Assembly: GCA_017644045.1 (NCBI GenBank)
Contig: JAEPMI010000012.1
Location: forward strand, 124,001 to 188,000
DNA: 64,000 nucleotides
Direction: 5' to 3'
DNA from: Deltaproteobacteria bacterium
GTDB lineage: Bacteria > Myxococcota_A > Polyangia > Polyangiales > Houyiibacteriaceae
Part shown: positions 24,853 through 33,254 of the stretch, piece by piece
Numbering within the stretch: the stretch's first letter is position 1
How the letters are laid out: the number at the start of each line of letters is the position of its first letter
Notes under the pieces: generated by a model
Told to the model about the DNA's origin: nothing
The model's database searches: none
The model's input: the letters and a program-made list of their open reading frames with translations, nothing else
Program-made: the position numbers and the translations under genes

Positions 24853-25727
24853 CGACTCTTCTTCCGGTCCGCGTCGCGGTGGTGCAGCGCGACCTCCCAG
24901 TCGCCGCGCAGCCGCTTCACCAGCTCCTCGCTCACCGCGACGGACCGATGGCGACCGCCGGTGCAGCCGATGGCCACCGTGAGGTACGCCTTCCCCTCCT
25001 GCTGGTACCGGGGGAGCGTGTGCTCGAAGAACTGGCCGAGGTCCGCGAGCAGCTCCTCGGTCTCCGGTCGCTGGAGCACGTAGTCGGAGACGTCCTTCTC
25101 GCGCCCGGTCTTCGGCCGAAGCTCCGGCACGAAGTGCGGGTTGGGCAGGAAGCGGAGGTCGAAGACCAGGTCCGCGTCGATCGGCAGCCCGTACTTGAAC
25201 CCGAACGACACGAAACGAACCACCATCTGGCGGCCGTCGCCGCCGCGCGCGAGCTCGTCGACGAGAACCCGCTTGAGGTCGTGGACGGTCAGCTCGGAGG
25301 TGTCGATGGTCCGGTTGGCGATCGCACGCAGACCCGCGAGCCGCTCACGCTCGAGCGCGATCGCGGCCTGCACGTCACCGCCGAGCGCGAGCGGATGCGG
25401 TCTCCGAGTCTCGCTGTAGCGGCGAATCAGCACCTCGTCGGTCGCGTCGAGAAAGAGCACGTCGAGCTCGTGGCCGGCCTCGCGCAGCCCCTCGATCGTG
25501 CTCCCCGCGCCTTCGAGAAAGGCCACGGTGCGCACGTCCACGCCGAGGCCGAGACGCTCGACCCGCTCCTTCTCGCTGCGGTCACTGCTCTCGGCGAGCT
25601 CGAGCAGCGAAGACGCCAGCGCCGGCGGGATGTTGTCGACGCAGTAGAAGCCCAGATCCTCGAGGACGTGCAGCGCGGTGCTCCGTCCGGCGCCGCTCAT
25701 GCCGGTGACGACGACGACGTGACTCAT
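24849..25727 (-). CDS. rapZ: RapZ/YvcJ nucleotide-binding protein
   Basis: RapZ is a P-loop protein that in E. coli guides RNase E to the GlmZ small RNA and so controls glucosamine-6-phosphate synthase. The 292 residues match the family length (284 in E. coli). Walker A is GMSGAGRS at 9-16, followed by LGFYCVDNIPPAL. The C-terminal half contains VRFVSFGFKYGLPIDADLVFDLRFLPNPHFV and AIGCTGGRHRSVAVSEEL, the most conserved RapZ segments. Linkage to hprK and ptsH is common in proteobacteria. Whether its RNA-adaptor role applies in this lineage is unknown. Confidence 0.95.
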   Translation of the reverse strand: MSHVVVVTGMSGAGRSTALHVLEDLGFYCVDNIPPALASSLLELAESSDRSEKERVERLGLGVDVRTVAFLEGAGSTIEGLREAGHELDVLFLDATDEVLIRRYSETRRPHPLALGGDVQAAIALERERLAGLRAIANRTIDTSELTVHDLKRVLVDELARGGDGRQMVVRFVSFGFKYGLPIDADLVFDLRFLPNPHFVPELRPKTGREKDVSDYVLQRPETEELLADLGQFFEHTLPRYQQEGKAYLTVAIGCTGGRHRSVAVSEELVKRLRGDWEVALHHRDADRKKSR

Positions 25728-26737
25728 TCACTCTCTCCCGACGTGACGCTGGGGACTTTCGGCGGCGCGAGGTCGCCCGACGAGGTGCCCAGCGAGCGCT
25801 CGATGCGGTCCACGAACGCCCGCGCGGCGTGGTGTCCGGCGCGCTTGAGGAGCTGGTTCCGGGCCGCCACCTCGAGCAGCACGGCCATGTTGCGACCCGG
25901 CTGAACCGGGATGGAGAGGTGCGGGAGATCGACCCCCAGGATCGCCATGGTCTGGTCGTCGAGGCCGAGCCGGTCGATCGGCTCGCCCGCGCCCACCGGC
26001 TGCAGCTCGATCACCAGCTGAACCACCTTCTGGTCGCGCACCGACGTGGCGCCGAAGAGGTCCCGCACGTTGAGGATGCCGACCCCGCGGAGCTCGAGGT
26101 GGTGCCGCAGGAGCGGCGGCGGCCGGCCGATCAGGTTCCCATCGGGCGTGCGCCGGAGGGTCACCTGATCGTCCGCGACCAGGCGGTGGCCGCGATCGAG
26201 CAGGAAGAGCGCGCACTCGCTCTTGCCGATGCCGCTCGGGCCGACCAGCAGCGTGCCGATTCCGTGGATGTCGATGAGCACTCCGTGCCGCGTCTCGGTC
26301 GGTGCGAGCAGTCGGTCGAGGACCGCGTGAATGATCTGGATGGAGCGGCTCGAGCGTGGCTCGGCGATCACGAGCGGCGTCTGCTGGGCGCGCGCGGCGT
26401 CGACGAGCTCCGCGGGCGGCTCGACCCCGCGCGACACGAGCACCAGCGAGAGGGCGCGCTCGAAGAACGCGGCACAGCGCTCGGCGCGCTCCGCCGAGTC
26501 GAGCGACTCGAGATACGAGAGCTCGGTCTCACCGAGCACCTGCACGCGGGTCGGTACGAGACCGACCATGTGGCCGACGAGGACCAACCCGGACTTCTGA
26601 ATCCGCGGGTGATCGATGATCCGGTCGAGCGACTCGCTCCCCGCGACCAGCCGGACCATGTCCGCGACCGCCGGATCGTTCAGGAGCGCCCGAACGCTGG
26701 TGGCGAAACCGGGGGGGTGGCTCTGGGGCGACTCCAT
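25724..26737 (-). CDS. hprK: HPr kinase/phosphorylase
   Basis: HprK phosphorylates and dephosphorylates HPr on its regulatory Ser. The 337-residue product has an N-terminal domain (about 1-145) and a kinase domain with Walker A GPSGIGKS at 166-173, then HRLVADDQVTL and LELRGVGILNVRDLFG, and a C-terminal segment with RNQLLKRAGHHAARAFVDRIE. The frame extends to 26890, but that part is Arg-rich; the ATG at 26735-26737 is preceded by GAGGAG at good spacing and is preferred. First gene of the operon, divergent from the lipoprotein hydrolase at 26794, so the promoter lies close to or inside the neighbouring 5' regions. Confidence 0.95.
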   Translation of the reverse strand: MESPQSHPPGFATSVRALLNDPAVADMVRLVAGSESLDRIIDHPRIQKSGLVLVGHMVGLVPTRVQVLGETELSYLESLDSAERAERCAAFFERALSLVLVSRGVEPPAELVDAARAQQTPLVIAEPRSSRSIQIIHAVLDRLLAPTETRHGVLIDIHGIGTLLVGPSGIGKSECALFLLDRGHRLVADDQVTLRRTPDGNLIGRPPPLLRHHLELRGVGILNVRDLFGATSVRDQKVVQLVIELQPVGAGEPIDRLGLDDQTMAILGVDLPHLSIPVQPGRNMAVLLEVAARNQLLKRAGHHAARAFVDRIERSLGTSSGDLAPPKVPSVTSGESE

Positions 26738-26793
26738 CGCGCTCCTCATACTACGGCACGACGGGCACGCGCGAGGTGTGGGACGATCGCGAG

Positions 26794-27696
26794 GTGCTGC
26801 GCCCCGCCCTGCCCGCTCTGCTGACGCTCTTCGCGTGCGCCGCGTACGACTGTGGGGGAAGCGAGCCCGCACCGGTCGCGCCCGAGCCACCGGCCGAGCC
26901 GGTGCCTGCGCTCACGCCGCCGGCGGCAGCGGCGATCGTGAGCGTCCGGGTTCCCGAGCCCAGCCACCCGGTGCCCGAGGCTGCCCCACACGCGCTCGTG
27001 CGCGTGCCGGAGGGCTTCCGGAAGGACGACCCCTGGGATCTGGTGATCTTCCTCCACGGCTGGAACGGCTGCGTGAACGTGCTCATGCGCTCGGGCACGG
27101 TGCGTTGCGTCGACGGCGAGGGCGCCGTTCACGAGGGATGGGATCTCGCGACCACCTTCGACGAGGCAGGCAACAACGCGCTCTTCCTGATGCCGCAGCT
27201 CGCGTTCCGTGAGCGCGAGGGCAGCGCCGGACGCTTCTCCGAGGAAGGGTTCGTGCGGGGCTTCGTCGACGCGGTCGCCGCCCAGGTCGACCCATGGCCC
27301 GATTCGCGACCGCGGCGGATCGTGCTCACGGCTCACAGCGCGGGCTTCGAGACCGCGCTCGCCTGGCTTCGCGACGACCCGCTTCCCGTCGACGAGGTGG
27401 TCCTCTTCGACGCGCTCTACGCCGGGACGGAGGTCTTCGCGCGCTGGGTGGGCGAAGCCGATGGGCGGCGGCTGGTCTCGATCCACGGTGGTCGAGGGAG
27501 CACGGCGCGCCAATCGCGGCGGCTCGGTCGCCTGGCCGAACGCTTCGAGCGAGCGGTTGGCACCGATCTCTCGAGCATCGCCCCAGTGATCGTGATGGAG
27601 ACCGAAGCGCCCCACCGCGACGTCCCTCGCGCCCACCTGGTGGAGGTGCTCCGGTCGCCGGATCCTGCGCCGGCTAGCCCCACTGAAATCCAATGA
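26794..27696 (+). CDS. lipoprotein of the alpha/beta-hydrolase fold
   Basis: The 300-residue product starts with a lipoprotein-like signal (LRPALPALLTLFAC) and a Pro/Ala-rich linker. The hydrolase domain shows DLVIFLHGWNGC (oxyanion-hole HG), then IVLTAHSAGFETAL, where the Ser in AHSAG is the likely nucleophile (GxSxG variant with Ala first). A later Asp (VVLFDALY) and a His in METEAPHRDVPRAHL are candidates for the rest of the triad. The GTG at 26794 is preferred over 26776 because it starts the signal peptide directly. It is divergent from hprK. Substrate unknown; an envelope esterase or peptidase is plausible. Confidence 0.75.
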   Translation: MLRPALPALLTLFACAAYDCGGSEPAPVAPEPPAEPVPALTPPAAAAIVSVRVPEPSHPVPEAAPHALVRVPEGFRKDDPWDLVIFLHGWNGCVNVLMRSGTVRCVDGEGAVHEGWDLATTFDEAGNNALFLMPQLAFREREGSAGRFSEEGFVRGFVDAVAAQVDPWPDSRPRRIVLTAHSAGFETALAWLRDDPLPVDEVVLFDALYAGTEVFARWVGEADGRRLVSIHGGRGSTARQSRRLGRLAERFERAVGTDLSSIAPVIVMETEAPHRDVPRAHLVEVLRSPDPAPASPTEIQ

Positions 27697-27734
27697 TATC
27701 GCTGTAATAGCGCCCATGTGCGACGCTGCGCACC

Positions 27735-27763
27735 TTGACAGTCCCGGGGCCCCGCTTTCCAAT
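27735..27763 (+). promoter_or_regulatory. candidate housekeeping promoter for the VKOR operon
   Basis: A perfect TTGACA (27735-27740) is followed after 17 bases by TCCAAT (27758-27763; four of six matches to TATAAT). The spacer contains the palindrome GGGGCCCC region. The ATG of the VKOR fusion is 30 bases downstream, which fits a short leader. Prediction only. Confidence 0.5.
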
Positions 27764-27793
27764 CGTCGCTCGAGGGGAAGGTTGGATGACGCA

Positions 27794-29407
27794 ATGAATC
27801 GACCGCATGCGTGGACGGTCCTGGTGATCGTGGCAGGGCTCGCTGGGCTCTTCTTCGCCGGGTTCTCGACCTACGACTTCGTGCAGCACCTGGACCGGCA
27901 GGTCCACGGTATCCACTGCTCGTTCATTCCGGGGATCGAGGACACCGACGCCAGCGGGGCGACCGGCTGTCACGTGACCCTGATGAGCCCCTACTCCTCC
28001 GTGATGCGGGCGAGCATCTGGGGAGGGTTGCCCATCTCGCTTCCCGCGATGAGCGTGTTCGCCTTCCTGATCTTCTTCGCCGCCTCGCTCCCGGTGCTCG
28101 GGCGGCAGCGGGATCCCCGCGCGGCCCTCTTCCTGCTGCTGGCGACGCTGCTGCCGGTCGGCGCGTCGCTGGTGATGGGCTACCTCTCGCTGGTCACGCT
28201 CGATGCCGCATGCAAGCTCTGCATCGGCATCTACACCTCGAGCGCGCTCGCGTTCTTCGGGGCGCTGATGCTCTACCTACGCGCCCGCAAGGGCGACGAC
28301 GGAGCCGACGAGGGGGCGGACGAGCCCGTCGGCTGGGGCCGCCTCGGCATCGCCTTCGCGGTCGGCGTGGTCTTCGTCGCCCTACCCTCCGCGGTCTACG
28401 CCGCGGGCTCGCCCGAGTTCGATCGCTACATCGGCGAGTGCGGTGAGCTGGCGGAGATGCCGAGCCCGGACTTGCTCGTGCCCCTCGGACCGCAGAACCA
28501 ATCGGTGAACGTGGTCGAGGTCTTCGACCCGCTCTGCCCGGCCTGCAAGGGCTTCGAGGAGCGCTTCGACGCTCAGGACGGCAGCACCGAGGTGAACCGC
28601 CGCGTGCTGCTCTTCCCGCTCGACGACGAGTGCAATTGGATGGTCGACGACGCCATTCACGCCGGCGCCTGCGCCATCAGCGAAGCGGTGCTCTGTGCCC
28701 GCGACACCTCGGGGGTGGAGCCCGAGGCCGTGATCGACTGGGCCTTCGAGAACCAGGTCTCGATCCGCGAGGGCGCCGAGGCCGACCCGGGTTCCGCCGC
28801 CGAGCGAGCGAAGGCCGAGTTCCCGGCGCTCGCCGAGTGCATCGGGAGCCCGCAGGCGCGCGCCCAACTGAACAACGGCCTTCGCTTCGCGGTGGCCAAC
28901 CAGATGCCGATCATCACGCCCCAGGTGTTCGTGAACGGCCTGCGGATGTGCGACGAGGACACCGACCTCGGTATGGACTTCGCGCTGCGACGACTCATCG
29001 ACCGCGCGGACACCGATGGCATTCGCGCGTGGAGCGAGCCGGGCGAGTCGATCGCCGCGCCCGAGCCGCCACCGCGAGCACCGACCCGTCGGGGTCGTCC
29101 GACCATTCAGCTGCGACCGAACACCGAGGGACCGAGCGCGTCGGCCATGGCGCCGGAGGCGGCCGAGACCGACGACTGGGCAACGGACACCGAAGCGACC
29201 GCGATGGCCGACGAGCTGCCGCCGAACGACACCGAGGGCGGAGACGACACGACGCCGGAGGCGCCGGTGGAGGAGCCCACGCCGAGCGAGCCCGCGCCGC
29301 CCGAGGGCGACGAGGGCACGGAGCTACCGCCGCCCAGCACCATGGGTCCGAGCGCCATGGCCGCGCCGGCCGCGACGATGAACGCCACCGAGGAGGTCGC
29401 CCAATGA
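27794..29407 (+). CDS. VKOR-DsbA fusion: disulfide-bond-forming membrane protein
   Basis: The 537-residue protein joins a vitamin K epoxide reductase-like integral membrane domain (about 1-165, four helices) to a periplasmic thioredoxin-fold domain (about 215-420). The VKOR part has loop Cys42 and Cys59 (GIHCSF, ATGCHV) and the quinone-side CxxC at 140-143 (AACKLCIG). The thioredoxin domain has CPAC at 248-251 (DPLCPACKGF) and a cis-Pro segment (MPIITPQVFVNG). Such fusions oxidise envelope proteins and pass electrons to quinone. About 120 residues of Pro/Glu/Thr-rich, probably disordered tail follow. The start at 27794 omits 26 residues of non-hydrophobic extension. Cotranscribed with the OmpA-like gene (4-base overlap). 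Confidence 0.92.
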   Translation: MNRPHAWTVLVIVAGLAGLFFAGFSTYDFVQHLDRQVHGIHCSFIPGIEDTDASGATGCHVTLMSPYSSVMRASIWGGLPISLPAMSVFAFLIFFAASLPVLGRQRDPRAALFLLLATLLPVGASLVMGYLSLVTLDAACKLCIGIYTSSALAFFGALMLYLRARKGDDGADEGADEPVGWGRLGIAFAVGVVFVALPSAVYAAGSPEFDRYIGECGELAEMPSPDLLVPLGPQNQSVNVVEVFDPLCPACKGFEERFDAQDGSTEVNRRVLLFPLDDECNWMVDDAIHAGACAISEAVLCARDTSGVEPEAVIDWAFENQVSIREGAEADPGSAAERAKAEFPALAECIGSPQARAQLNNGLRFAVANQMPIITPQVFVNGLRMCDEDTDLGMDFALRRLIDRADTDGIRAWSEPGESIAAPEPPPRAPTRRGRPTIQLRPNTEGPSASAMAPEAAETDDWATDTEATAMADELPPNDTEGGDDTTPEAPVEEPTPSEPAPPEGDEGTELPPPSTMGPSAMAAPAATMNATEEVAQ

Positions 29408-30105
29408 AGTCCGCCATCGCCATCGTCGCCGTCATCGGCGGGGCGCTCCTGCTCCTGCCGGCGATCCTCGTGACCACCTGGACCAGCTCGGCCGAAGCCC
29501 GGCTGGAAGAGGCCGAGAAGGCCGCCGAGGCCGAGCCCCAGCAGGTCGCCGTCGCGGCCGCGGCCAACGAGGAGTACTGCACGCCGCAGCTCAAGCAGAT
29601 CCTCCGACGGGTGCTCCAGAGCTGTGGCCTGATCGAGGGCGGCGGCCGCGGCTGTCAGCCGGTTCAGGCGCGCAACGTCGCGACCATGGACGACGCCGAC
29701 TTCAACGCGCTCTTCGTCCCGATGAAGGAACGCGGCGGCATCCTCCAGTACGAGCAGGCCTCGGCCGAGCTCGACGACGAGGACCGCGCGATGATCGACC
29801 GCGTGTTCGCCGAGCGCCGAGGCGCCAGCTACTTCTTCGTGGTCGCTCGGGCCAGCCCGGAGGGCTCCGAGGAGGTGAACCGCGAGCTGAGCCGTGGTCG
29901 CGCCGAGGCCGTGCTGACGCACCTCCAGGAGGCGTTCCCGAACCCCGATCTGCAAGACGAAGTCGGGCTGCTCTGGCTCGGCGAGGAGTACGCCCAGCTC
30001 GATGGTAGCTTCTGCGACTGGGACCGCAGCGGTGATGCCGCCAGCTGCGAGCCCGAAGACCTCAACCGGAGTGCCTTCGTCGCATGGATCGACTGCCGAC
30101 TCTGA
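29404..30105 (+). CDS. membrane-anchored OmpA-like domain protein
   Basis: A 233-residue protein with one N-terminal membrane helix (IAIVAVIGGALLLLPAILVTTW) and an Ala/Glu-rich stalk. A Cys-containing segment (EEYCTPQLKQILRRVLQSCG, RGCQP) precedes an OmpA-like fold, judged from GASYFFVVARASPEGSEEVNRELSRGRAEAVLTHL, which resembles the peptidoglycan-binding core (the NxxLSxxRAxAV part). Four or more Cys in the exported region suit a substrate of the VKOR-DsbA protein encoded just upstream. It overlaps that gene by 4 bases and the TlpA gene by 22. Peptidoglycan contact is inferred from the domain pattern. Confidence 0.72.
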   Translation: MKSAIAIVAVIGGALLLLPAILVTTWTSSAEARLEEAEKAAEAEPQQVAVAAAANEEYCTPQLKQILRRVLQSCGLIEGGGRGCQPVQARNVATMDDADFNALFVPMKERGGILQYEQASAELDDEDRAMIDRVFAERRGASYFFVVARASPEGSEEVNRELSRGRAEAVLTHLQEAFPNPDLQDEVGLLWLGEEYAQLDGSFCDWDRSGDAASCEPEDLNRSAFVAWIDCRL

Positions 30106-30680
30106 TCGTTCTGCTCTCGCTCGTGGCCTGTGGTGACGACGGTGGAGGCGCGGAAGCGCCCACCTCACCGGGTCGGGTGGTCACGCTCCCCGCCGAGGCG
30201 CAGAACGCCGAGGACCTCGCGACCTTCTGCGAAGTCCACCCCGAGGGCTCCGATGCGCCCACGTTCGCCTGGCCCGAAGGGATGGAAGGCGACGCGCCTG
30301 CGTCGGCGGAGGGGTGGCAGTGGGTCAACGTCTGGGCCACCTGGTGCCGCCCGTGCGTCGAGGAGATGCCGCGGCTGAAGACCTTCGAGAGCGAGCTCGC
30401 CGAGGACGGCGCACCGGTCCAGATCGCCTTCCTCAGCGCGGACGCGGAGGCCGAGGCGGTCGCCGCCTTCCACGAGGAGCACCCGGGCCACCCGACCGGA
30501 CCACGGGTCGCGGACACGGACGCCCTGCGCGCCTGGCTGGGCGGCTTCGGTCTCGACGAGGGCGCGCCGCTACCGATCCACCTCTTCGTCGACCCCGCCG
30601 GCAAGGTGCGCTGCGCGCGCACCGCGGCGATCGGCGACGACGACTACGAGTCGGTGAAGGCGCTCCTCTCGGGCGGCTGA
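30084..30680 (+). CDS. TlpA-like thioredoxin lipoprotein
   Basis: The 198-residue lipoprotein (lipobox LSLVAC, Cys16) carries a thioredoxin/TlpA domain with the redox motif WATWCRPCVEEMP (Cys88 and Cys91) and a cis-Pro region (PLPIHLFVDPAGKV). The periplasmic TlpA/ResA/CcmG class normally reduces disulfides of cytochrome c apoproteins or other clients. Together with the oxidising VKOR-DsbA protein two genes upstream, it would give the envelope both an oxidase and a reductase. It overlaps the OmpA-like gene by 22 bases. The reductant supply (a DsbD or CcdA homologue) is not in the window. Confidence 0.9.
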   Translation: MDRLPTLIVLLSLVACGDDGGGAEAPTSPGRVVTLPAEAQNAEDLATFCEVHPEGSDAPTFAWPEGMEGDAPASAEGWQWVNVWATWCRPCVEEMPRLKTFESELAEDGAPVQIAFLSADAEAEAVAAFHEEHPGHPTGPRVADTDALRAWLGGFGLDEGAPLPIHLFVDPAGKVRCARTAAIGDDDYESVKALLSGG

Positions 30681-30684
30681 AGGA

Positions 30685-31128
30685 TCAGCGGAGCAGCTCG
30701 AGCGCCGACTCGGGGCTCGCCGCCTGGATCAGACCGGCCCGCACCGGCGGACGGCGGAGCAGCCGCGACACGTCCGCCAGGACCTTGAGGTGCTGGCTCG
30801 GCCGGTCCTTGGGCGCGATGATCGCCACCAGGATGTGGACCGGCTGCCCGTCCACCGCGTCGAAGTCCACGCCGCCGGGGACGATGGCCATCGCCGCCCG
30901 GATCTCGTCGAGCCCGCCCACCCGGCCGTGAGGGATGGCGACCGAGCTCCCGACACCGGTGCTCGCCAGCTGCTCGCGCGCCAGGAGGACCTCCAAGACC
31001 GCGGCCTCGCCGAGGGTGTCGTCGCCCTCGACCAGCAGTCTGGCGAGCACGCGCAGAGCGGCCGCCTTGCTGCCGGCTTCGACGGCCGTCGCGATTCGAT
31101 TCGGCTGGAGATACTGCGCGAGACCCAC
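30685..31128 (-). CDS. ptsN: PTS EIIA-Ntr regulatory protein PtsN
   Basis: A 147-residue EIIA of the nitrogen/fructose class. The phosphorylatable His67 lies in VGSSVAIPHGR. The remainder (LVEGDDTLGEAAVLEVLLAREQLASTG, VHILVAIIAPKDRPSQHLKVLADVSRLL) is typical. PtsN receives phosphate from HPr or NPr and controls potassium transport and other regulators in proteobacteria. It starts at a GTG and is the third gene of rpoN-hpf-ptsN. The EI and HPr that would phosphorylate it are at 22829-24852. Confidence 0.93.
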   Translation of the reverse strand: MGLAQYLQPNRIATAVEAGSKAAALRVLARLLVEGDDTLGEAAVLEVLLAREQLASTGVGSSVAIPHGRVGGLDEIRAAMAIVPGGVDFDAVDGQPVHILVAIIAPKDRPSQHLKVLADVSRLLRRPPVRAGLIQAASPESALELLR

Positions 31129-31210
31129 GGCCGGCGAATACCGGTCCCTCCGTCACGACGCAAGGGGGTTCGTGGACGAACGGAGAAAGTGTCGCGTCAG
31201 CGTTGCGGAG

Positions 31211-31507
31211 CTATTGGCGGCGGCGGCCGGTCGCGGTCGCCTTGGCATTCCGCACCTGGCGATCGAGCTTGTCGAGGCAGAGGTCGATGGAGGCGTACAT
31301 GTCCTCGGACTCGTCGTGGCCGTCGTAGCGCTTGCCGTCCGCGGTCAGGTGAACGTCGACCATGTGCAGGTGCCGCTCCTTGGAGAGCGTGACTTCACAG
31401 TCGAGGGGGGCGCGCAGGTACTTCTGGAGCCGGGCGATCTTCTCGGAGGCGTAGTCCTTGACCCCGTCCGACGACGGGACGTTCCGAAAAGTGAAGTTGA
31501 TACGCAT
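31211..31507 (-). CDS. hpf: ribosome hibernation promoting factor, short form
   Basis: A 98-residue HPF/YfiA-family protein: INFTFRNVPSSDGVKDYASEKIARLQKYL, then CEVTLSKERHLHMVDVHLTADGKRYDGHDESEDMYASIDLCLDKLDRQVRN, the beta-alpha-beta-beta-beta-alpha pattern of the family. The short form, without the C-terminal dimerisation domain of long HPF, dimerises ribosomes in concert with RMF or inactivates them alone. It is located downstream of rpoN, the conserved proteobacterial order. Confidence 0.94.
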   Translation of the reverse strand: MRINFTFRNVPSSDGVKDYASEKIARLQKYLRAPLDCEVTLSKERHLHMVDVHLTADGKRYDGHDESEDMYASIDLCLDKLDRQVRNAKATATGRRRQ

Positions 31508-31598
31508 CCGTTCTCCTCACACCGCGTACGCGGCACCCGATTTTTTTCACCAAACCAACACCCCCGGCTGTCGCCGGCGGCATGCATCCAACCTCCAC

Positions 31599-33062
31599 TC
31601 AGAAGTATTTCTTCCGTTTGGTGGAGCTGAGGATGCCCAACATCTCACGGTATTTCGCCACCGTACGGCGGGCGATACGGATGTCCCGATCGCGCAGGAT
31701 CTCGACGATCTTCTGATCGCTGTGCGGGCTCTGCGGATCCTCCGCGGCCACGATCTTCTTGATCGCCTGCTTCACGCTCTCCGACGCGATGTCCTCCTTG
31801 TTGTCGCGACGGATGGCGCTGTTGAAGAAGAACTTGAGCTCGAAGAGCCCGCGGGGGGTGTGAACGTACTTGTTCGAGGTCACGCGCGAGATGGTGCTCT
31901 CGTGCATCTCGACCGCCTCGGCGATGTCGCGGAGGATCATCGGCTTGAGGAACTCGATGCCCTTGTCGAAGAAGTCGCGCTGCTTCTCGACGATGCACTC
32001 GGTGACCTTGATGATCGTCTTCCGACGCTGGTCGATGCTCCGGATCAGCCACTGAGCCGAGCGCAGCTTGGTCTGGATGTACTCCTTGGCCTTCGGGTCG
32101 TCGGCCATCGCTGCGCGATAGAAGCCGCTGATCTTGAGCTTCGGCATCCCGTCGTCGTTCGCGACGACGTAGTACTCGTCCCCCACCCGGTGGACGTACA
32201 CGTCCGGGGTGATGTAGCGGGGCTCTTCGCTCGCGTAGTTGCGACCCGGGCGCGGCTCGAGGTCGCCGATCACCTGCGCGATGTCGTAGACCTCTTCGAC
32301 GGGGACATCGAGGGCCTTGGCGATCTTGTTGTAGTTCCGCTTCTCCAGATCGGGGATGTGGTCCTGCAGGACGCGCATCACGAGCTCGTCCATGCCGAAG
32401 CTCTCGGCCTGGATCAGCAGGCTCTCCTGGAGCGAGCGGGCGCAACAGCCGACCGGGTCGAACTGCTGCATCATCTTGAGGACCTCTTCGGCATCCTCGG
32501 GGTGCAGGCCCGCCTCGGCGGCGAAGCGGGGGACGATCTCCTCGGCCGGGGTGCCGTCCATCTTCAAGAAGCCGTGCGCGTCCAACTGCGCGAGGACGAG
32601 GGCGCCGAACTTCTGCTCGTCCTCCATGAACTCGCCCATGCGCAGCTGCCAGGCGAGGTGATCGACGAGGTCTTCGCCGACCGAGAGGGTCTGGTCGACC
32701 CCGGGCATGTCCTCGTCCCGCCCGCGGCGGAACGTGGGCATCGGCTGCTGGAGCGCGTGGTTCTCCAGGTAGCGCTCCCAGTCGATGTCCTCTTTCTTGT
32801 CCTTGTCGGCGGAGTCGGTGAGCTGCTTGTCGTCGCGCTCGATCTGCTTGTCGATGGTGGGCGACTCGTCGACCGTCCCCGAGGCGACTTCCCGGGCGTC
32901 CCCGCCTTCGAGCGTGTCTTCGAGGACCGGGTTCTCGAGGAGCTCTTCCTGGACGAGCTCCGCGAGCTCCATCCGCGACATCTGCAGCAGCTTGATCGCC
33001 TGCTGCAGCTGCGGGGTCATCACGAGCTGCTGCGAGAGCCGGAGCTGCTGCTTGATCTCCAT
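31599..33062 (-). CDS. rpoN: RNA polymerase sigma-54 factor
   Basis: The 487-residue protein starts MEIKQQLRLSQQLVMTPQLQQAIKLLQ, the activator-responsive region I. An acidic region II follows (about 45-110: EDTLEGGDAREVASG, DKDKKEDIDWE). The core-binding and DNA-binding domains come next, with VRRVTSNKY-type helix-turn-helix residues (MHESTISRVTSNKYVHTPRG). The RpoN box ARRTVAKYRE is at 464-473. It recognises -24/-12 promoters and needs AAA+ activators such as the one encoded at 60647-63067. The gene heads the rpoN-hpf-ptsN group. Confidence 0.97.
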   Translation of the reverse strand: MEIKQQLRLSQQLVMTPQLQQAIKLLQMSRMELAELVQEELLENPVLEDTLEGGDAREVASGTVDESPTIDKQIERDDKQLTDSADKDKKEDIDWERYLENHALQQPMPTFRRGRDEDMPGVDQTLSVGEDLVDHLAWQLRMGEFMEDEQKFGALVLAQLDAHGFLKMDGTPAEEIVPRFAAEAGLHPEDAEEVLKMMQQFDPVGCCARSLQESLLIQAESFGMDELVMRVLQDHIPDLEKRNYNKIAKALDVPVEEVYDIAQVIGDLEPRPGRNYASEEPRYITPDVYVHRVGDEYYVVANDDGMPKLKISGFYRAAMADDPKAKEYIQTKLRSAQWLIRSIDQRRKTIIKVTECIVEKQRDFFDKGIEFLKPMILRDIAEAVEMHESTISRVTSNKYVHTPRGLFELKFFFNSAIRRDNKEDIASESVKQAIKKIVAAEDPQSPHSDQKIVEILRDRDIRIARRTVAKYREMLGILSSTKRKKYF

Positions 33063-33254
33063 CGATTCCGTTTCTGCCCCTGGGGCGCGCTCCCCAGTAT
33101 ATGTCCCCGAGGACGGAGAACGGAAGGGGGACCGGGTGCTTTTGCACGTTTCGGACCATTTTCTGATCCGACCGATTCACCACCCGAGTTTCGTTACTCG
33201 ATGACCCGGGGCCACACGTCCCATGACAGGGCTACCGGACCGATCGTTTCGACG

